DNA from: Methanomicrobiales archaeon
GTDB taxonomy: Archaea; Halobacteriota; Methanomicrobia; Methanomicrobiales; Methanoculleaceae
NCBI GenBank assembly: GCA_012797575.1
Contig: JAAZOW010000234.1
Coordinates: forward strand, 1-6,648
Reading direction: 5' to 3'
Length of the DNA: 6,648 nucleotides
Shown here piece after piece: positions 6,288 through 6,648 of the stretch. How positions within the stretch are numbered: position 1 is the first letter of the stretch; each line of letters opens with the position of its first letter. Below the pieces are notes generated by a model, which was given only the letters and a program-made list of their open reading frames with translations, did no database searches and was not told the origin of the DNA. A program made the position numbers and the translations under genes.

Positions 6288-6336
6288 GGAGAGGGGGCAG
6301 GGTAGCCCCGCTCCCTTCTCCCCTGGCCGCTTTTTT
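6288..6336 (+). terminator. Possible plus-strand intrinsic terminator (hairpin plus T6)
   Basis: 6288-6297 (GGAGAGGGGG) can pair with 6312-6321 (TCCCTTCTCC) over ten positions, two of them G-U wobbles that exist only in plus-strand RNA, with a 14-nt loop. A run of six T follows at 6331-6336, 9 nt after the stem. No plus-strand gene ends here, so it could terminate antisense or read-through transcription. On the minus strand the hairpin is weaker and no U-run follows. Confidence 0.3.
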
Positions 6337-6342
6337 CCTGCG

Positions 6343-6648
6343 TCACTCTACGATGAATTTACCGTTCATGAAGGGATGGACGTCGCACTGGAAGTAGTAT
6401 GTCCCGGATTTTTCGGGCGCTGTGAAGTTGTAGTCTGTCTCAGCAGGGCCTGTGATGATCTCGCCTACGAAGATCTGTTCTGATCGGAGAGAACTATCAT
6501 AGACCGCGAAGTTGTGCGGGATGCCGTCGTCCTTGTTGGTGAAGTTCACCGTTACGTTCGCCCCCGCCGGCACCGTGATGGTGTCCTTGTCGAAAGCGAT
6601 GTTCTCTGCGGTGAGGTTCACCACCGTCACATTGCCGGTTGCGTTGCC
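6343..6648 (-). CDS. Cupredoxin (plastocyanin/amicyanin-like) copper protein, 5' end beyond window
   Basis: Type I (blue) copper-binding cupredoxin domain, probably exported and electron-transferring or copper-buffering on the cell surface. Counting from the in-frame GTG at 6630, the ligands are complete: His39 in PHNF, then Cys82, His85 and Met88 in the loop CDVHPFMNGKF, which closely matches the amicyanin-type C-x2-H-x2-M loop. The AFDKDTITVPAGANVTVNFTN strand and SGTYYFQC segment fit the beta-sandwich. The frame has no stop up to the window end, and the six codons before the GTG encode Gly, Asn, Thr and Ala (GNATGN), a linker-like composition, so the real start with a signal peptide or lipobox is most likely outside; GTG 6630 is not an attractive start and no ribosome binding site precedes it. 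The stop TGA at 6345-6343 overlaps a GTG that opens the frame containing the ATPase remnant. Blue copper proteins are unexpected in strict anaerobes but do occur in methanogen genomes as membrane-anchored domains; the partner is unknown. Confidence 0.85.
   Translation of the reverse strand, partial: GNATGNVTVVNLTAENIAFDKDTITVPAGANVTVNFTNKDDGIPHNFAVYDSSLRSEQIFVGEIITGPAETDYNFTAPEKSGTYYFQCDVHPFMNGKFIVE

Noticed and set aside
1..6648. CRISPR array, tRNA, rRNA or intact insertion sequence
   Set aside because: No regularly spaced direct repeats, no tRNA or rRNA signatures and no transposase motifs were seen on either strand.

Overview
The window looks like chromosome from a GC-rich archaeon, most plausibly a Methanomicrobiales methanogen of the Methanoculleus type. 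The clues are a DhnA-family class I aldolase, Shine-Dalgarno-led compact gene pairs, and the overall codon style. This assignment is an inference from protein character; no rRNA or methanogenesis gene is present to confirm it.

Layout, left to right. (1) 18-1103 (+): a ten-helix EamA/DMT-family transporter whose last ~67 residues are a histidine-rich tail with 23 His, built partly from a duplicated unit. (2) 1129-3261 (-): a compact polar amino-acid-type ABC importer operon, transcribed permease, then ATPase, then permease, with gaps of 3 and 9 nt. No substrate-binding protein gene is in the window. The operon converges on the EamA gene (25 bp gap) and diverges from the next operon. (3) 3262-3532: a 271-bp divergent intergenic region with weak promoter-like AT-rich patches and a small inverted repeat. 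(4) 3533-5492 (+): a two-gene glycolysis/gluconeogenesis operon, a DhnA/FbaB-type class I fructose-bisphosphate aldolase followed 4 nt later by a PfkA-superfamily phosphofructokinase. The kinase has Asp at the position that is Gly in ATP enzymes, plus Lys in PKTIDND, so pyrophosphate is the predicted phosphoryl donor. (5) 5493-5787: no credible gene, but a nested stem structure and a competing long-range inverted repeat. (6) 5788-6648 (-): a small two-helix membrane protein, a remnant that reads like the C-terminal end of an MgtA-type P-type ATPase, and a cupredoxin with a complete type I copper ligand set whose 5' end lies beyond the window.

How the genes fit together: aldolase plus PPi-PFK together would give a reversible fructose-6-P to triose-P segment that can run toward glycolysis or gluconeogenesis without spending ATP. 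The ABC operon would import a polar amino acid or similar solute if a binding protein is supplied from elsewhere. The right-hand block has the look of an accessory region: a decayed transporter fragment between a copper protein and an unrecognised small membrane protein. I see no CRISPR array, tRNA, rRNA or intact mobile element. The most interesting items are the predicted PPi-PFK/aldolase pair, the ATPase relic abutting the cupredoxin stop codon, and the mutually exclusive folds after the PFK gene.
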